This document shows positions 6,402 to 7,536 of a stretch of 7,536 nucleotides of DNA, one piece after another. The position numbers and the translations under genes were made by a program. Within the stretch, counting starts at the first letter, position 1, and every line of letters starts with the position of its first letter. The notes beneath the pieces were generated by a model. The model had not been told where the DNA came from. It made no database searches and worked only from the letters and a program-made list of their open reading frames with translations. Origin of the DNA: Bacteroidota bacterium (lineage in GTDB: Bacteria > Bacteroidota > Kryptoniia > Kryptoniales > JAKASW01); assembly GCA_021785235.1 (NCBI GenBank), contig JAJYGB010000105.1:1-7536 (forward strand), in the 5' to 3' direction.

Positions 6402-7536
6402 TCAAATCCTTATGAATATCTTCTTCTTGTAGAACACGAGCATGACCGCATACCAAATGAGCACATATACTACCGCAAAAAACATCGAGGCATTGTAGCT
6501 GCTTGCAAGAGGTGCAAAGACTGCGTTGTATACATAATCTTTAAGACTTGTTCTCAGCGGCTCTCCCGCCGGCCCTGCCACCGACACAACAACCAAATCG
6601 AGAATCAGCGCCACGAGAGTCGAGAGGAAGAATGCCGTAATCGCATTCGTGCCGAAGACCAGGAAGGGCTGTGACCATGTTTTGTAACCCTTGATATCGA
6701 CGAGCCAATAGCAAACGCCGAGCATCTCGAGAGCGAACCCTGCTGTGAACACCACATACGAGCTGCTCCAGAGCAGCTTGTTTATCGGAAACCAAATTGA
6801 CATAATTACGCCTATCACCAAACCGGAATTGCCTGCCACCATCATGCCGGCGGCTTTCTCCATGTTGCTCCTCTCCGACCTTAGATAGTGGCCTGTCAAC
6901 GATCCCAGCAGTACGGTGGATATCGATGGGATGAGGCTCAGGATGCCTTCCGCATGATTCAATCTATAGTCACCGACGACGAGAAGATGTTGATGCCACC
7001 CCTGCAGAAGGACCTTGTCCACATACCACCACATATTGCCGACAGGTGCAAGCACGCCCGCTCCGAAACCGGGTACCGGGACAAATAACATCAGTATCCA
7101 GTAAAGTACGATGCAAAATACCGCTACCACGGCCTGTGCCATGACGCCCGAAAAGAGATAAATCGCGCCGGAAATCAAATAGATGATTCCGATCCTCTGA
7201 AGAATGTTAAGTATCAGCCTGTGAGAATAGTCGAAATTCGGGATGCCGGACAGGAGCATTCCGAGAGCAAATATAATGAGCGAACGAATGACGACATGTT
7301 TCAGCAATTTCCCCCTGCTGTCGCCGCGCGCAAGGCGCTTGCCGAACGAGAAGGGCATCGCTACGCCCATTATGAAGAGGAAAAAAGGGAATATGAGATC
7401 TGTAGGCGTCCAGCCGTGCCATTCTGCATGAGCAAGTGGGGGATAGACATGCGACCAATCTCCGGCGTTGTTCACCAGGATCATTCCCGCGATCGTAATG
7501 CCCCTGAAGACATCCAGCGAAATGAGCCTGCTGCCG
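6402..7536 (-). CDS. HGSNAT/DUF5009-family membrane acetyltransferase (NagX-like), 5' end outside window
   Basis: Partial: the frame stays open to the window edge. An ATG lies at 7484, but the 17 codons before it read in frame as RLISLDVFRGITIAG, the conserved start of this family, so the true start lies beyond base 7536 and only a few residues are missing. About 377 codons are visible, close to full family length. The protein is polytopic, with many hydrophobic segments and a short basic C-terminus (YKKKIFIRI). Just after the first segment come HAEWHGW and DLIFPFFLFIMG; the His of HAEWHG (codon 7430-7428) aligns with the acetyl-accepting His of human lysosomal HGSNAT. Known for the family: acetyl groups pass from cytosolic acetyl-CoA across a membrane to the amino group of a terminal glucosamine. 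Bacterial members often sit in GlcNAc or peptidoglycan-sugar loci. The exact acceptor here is unknown. It is first in the visible block, one base before the PIG-L gene. Confidence 0.88.
   Translation of the reverse strand, partial: GSRLISLDVFRGITIAGMILVNNAGDWSHVYPPLAHAEWHGWTPTDLIFPFFLFIMGVAMPFSFGKRLARGDSRGKLLKHVVIRSLIIFALGMLLSGIPNFDYSHRLILNILQRIGIIYLISGAIYLFSGVMAQAVVAVFCIVLYWILMLFVPVPGFGAGVLAPVGNMWWYVDKVLLQGWHQHLLVVGDYRLNHAEGILSLIPSISTVLLGSLTGHYLRSERSNMEKAAGMMVAGNSGLVIGVIMSIWFPINKLLWSSSYVVFTAGFALEMLGVCYWLVDIKGYKTWSQPFLVFGTNAITAFFLSTLVALILDLVVVSVAGPAGEPLRTSLKDYVYNAVFAPLASSYNASMFFAVVYVLIWYAVMLVFYKKKIFIRI

Noticed and set aside
1..7536. CRISPR array, insertion sequence, tRNA or rRNA, phage or defence genes
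   Set aside because: Coding sequence fills almost the whole window with metabolic and transport genes; I saw no direct-repeat series, terminal inverted repeats, transposase or tRNA-like cloverleaf.

Overview
The window holds one co-directional gene block. All six genes are on the minus strand, so transcription runs from base 7536 towards base 1. I see no RNA gene, mobile element, CRISPR array or long repeat. The two outermost genes run off the window: the first lacks its start and the last lacks its 3' end.

Order of transcription: (1) a polytopic acetyltransferase of the HGSNAT/DUF5009 (NagX-like) family, 7536-6402; (2) a PIG-L/LmbE-type deacetylase with a signal peptide, 6400-5567; (3) a tandem GNAT acetyltransferase, 5570-4596; then a 95-base spacer; (4) a sodium:solute symporter (SSS), 4500-2980; (5) a 65-residue single-pass membrane protein, 2993-2796; (6) a very long secreted protein, 2799-1, open for 933 codons. 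The sixth protein joins a clan GH-A glycoside hydrolase module, an F5/8-type-C (discoidin/CBM32-like) module and a NamZ/DUF1343 (GH171) exo-N-acetylmuramidase module. Genes 1-3 and genes 4-6 are each packed with spacings of +1, -4, -14 and -4 bases, so each half is probably translationally coupled.

My reading, which is inference, is an amino-sugar or peptidoglycan-fragment scavenging locus. The fusion would release MurNAc or another sugar outside the cytoplasmic membrane and the symporter (perhaps with its small partner) would import it. The HGSNAT-like protein, the PIG-L protein and the GNAT would deal with N-acetyl groups. Two catalytic modules lack a residue their families normally need. 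The GH-A module has Gly303 where the nucleophile Glu is expected, and the PIG-L protein has Gly50 where the general-base Asp is expected. The NamZ module also departs from its usual DRPNP and (R/K)HG(M/L)T motifs.

Organism: probably Gram-negative, from the signal peptides and the periplasmic enzyme set. The gene families suggest the Bacteroidota/Chlorobiota/Ignavibacteria assemblage or another free-living heterotroph. Good Shine-Dalgarno sequences (GGAGGA, GGAGGAG, AAGGAT) argue against typical Bacteroidia or Flavobacteriia, which rarely use them. The lineage call is weak.
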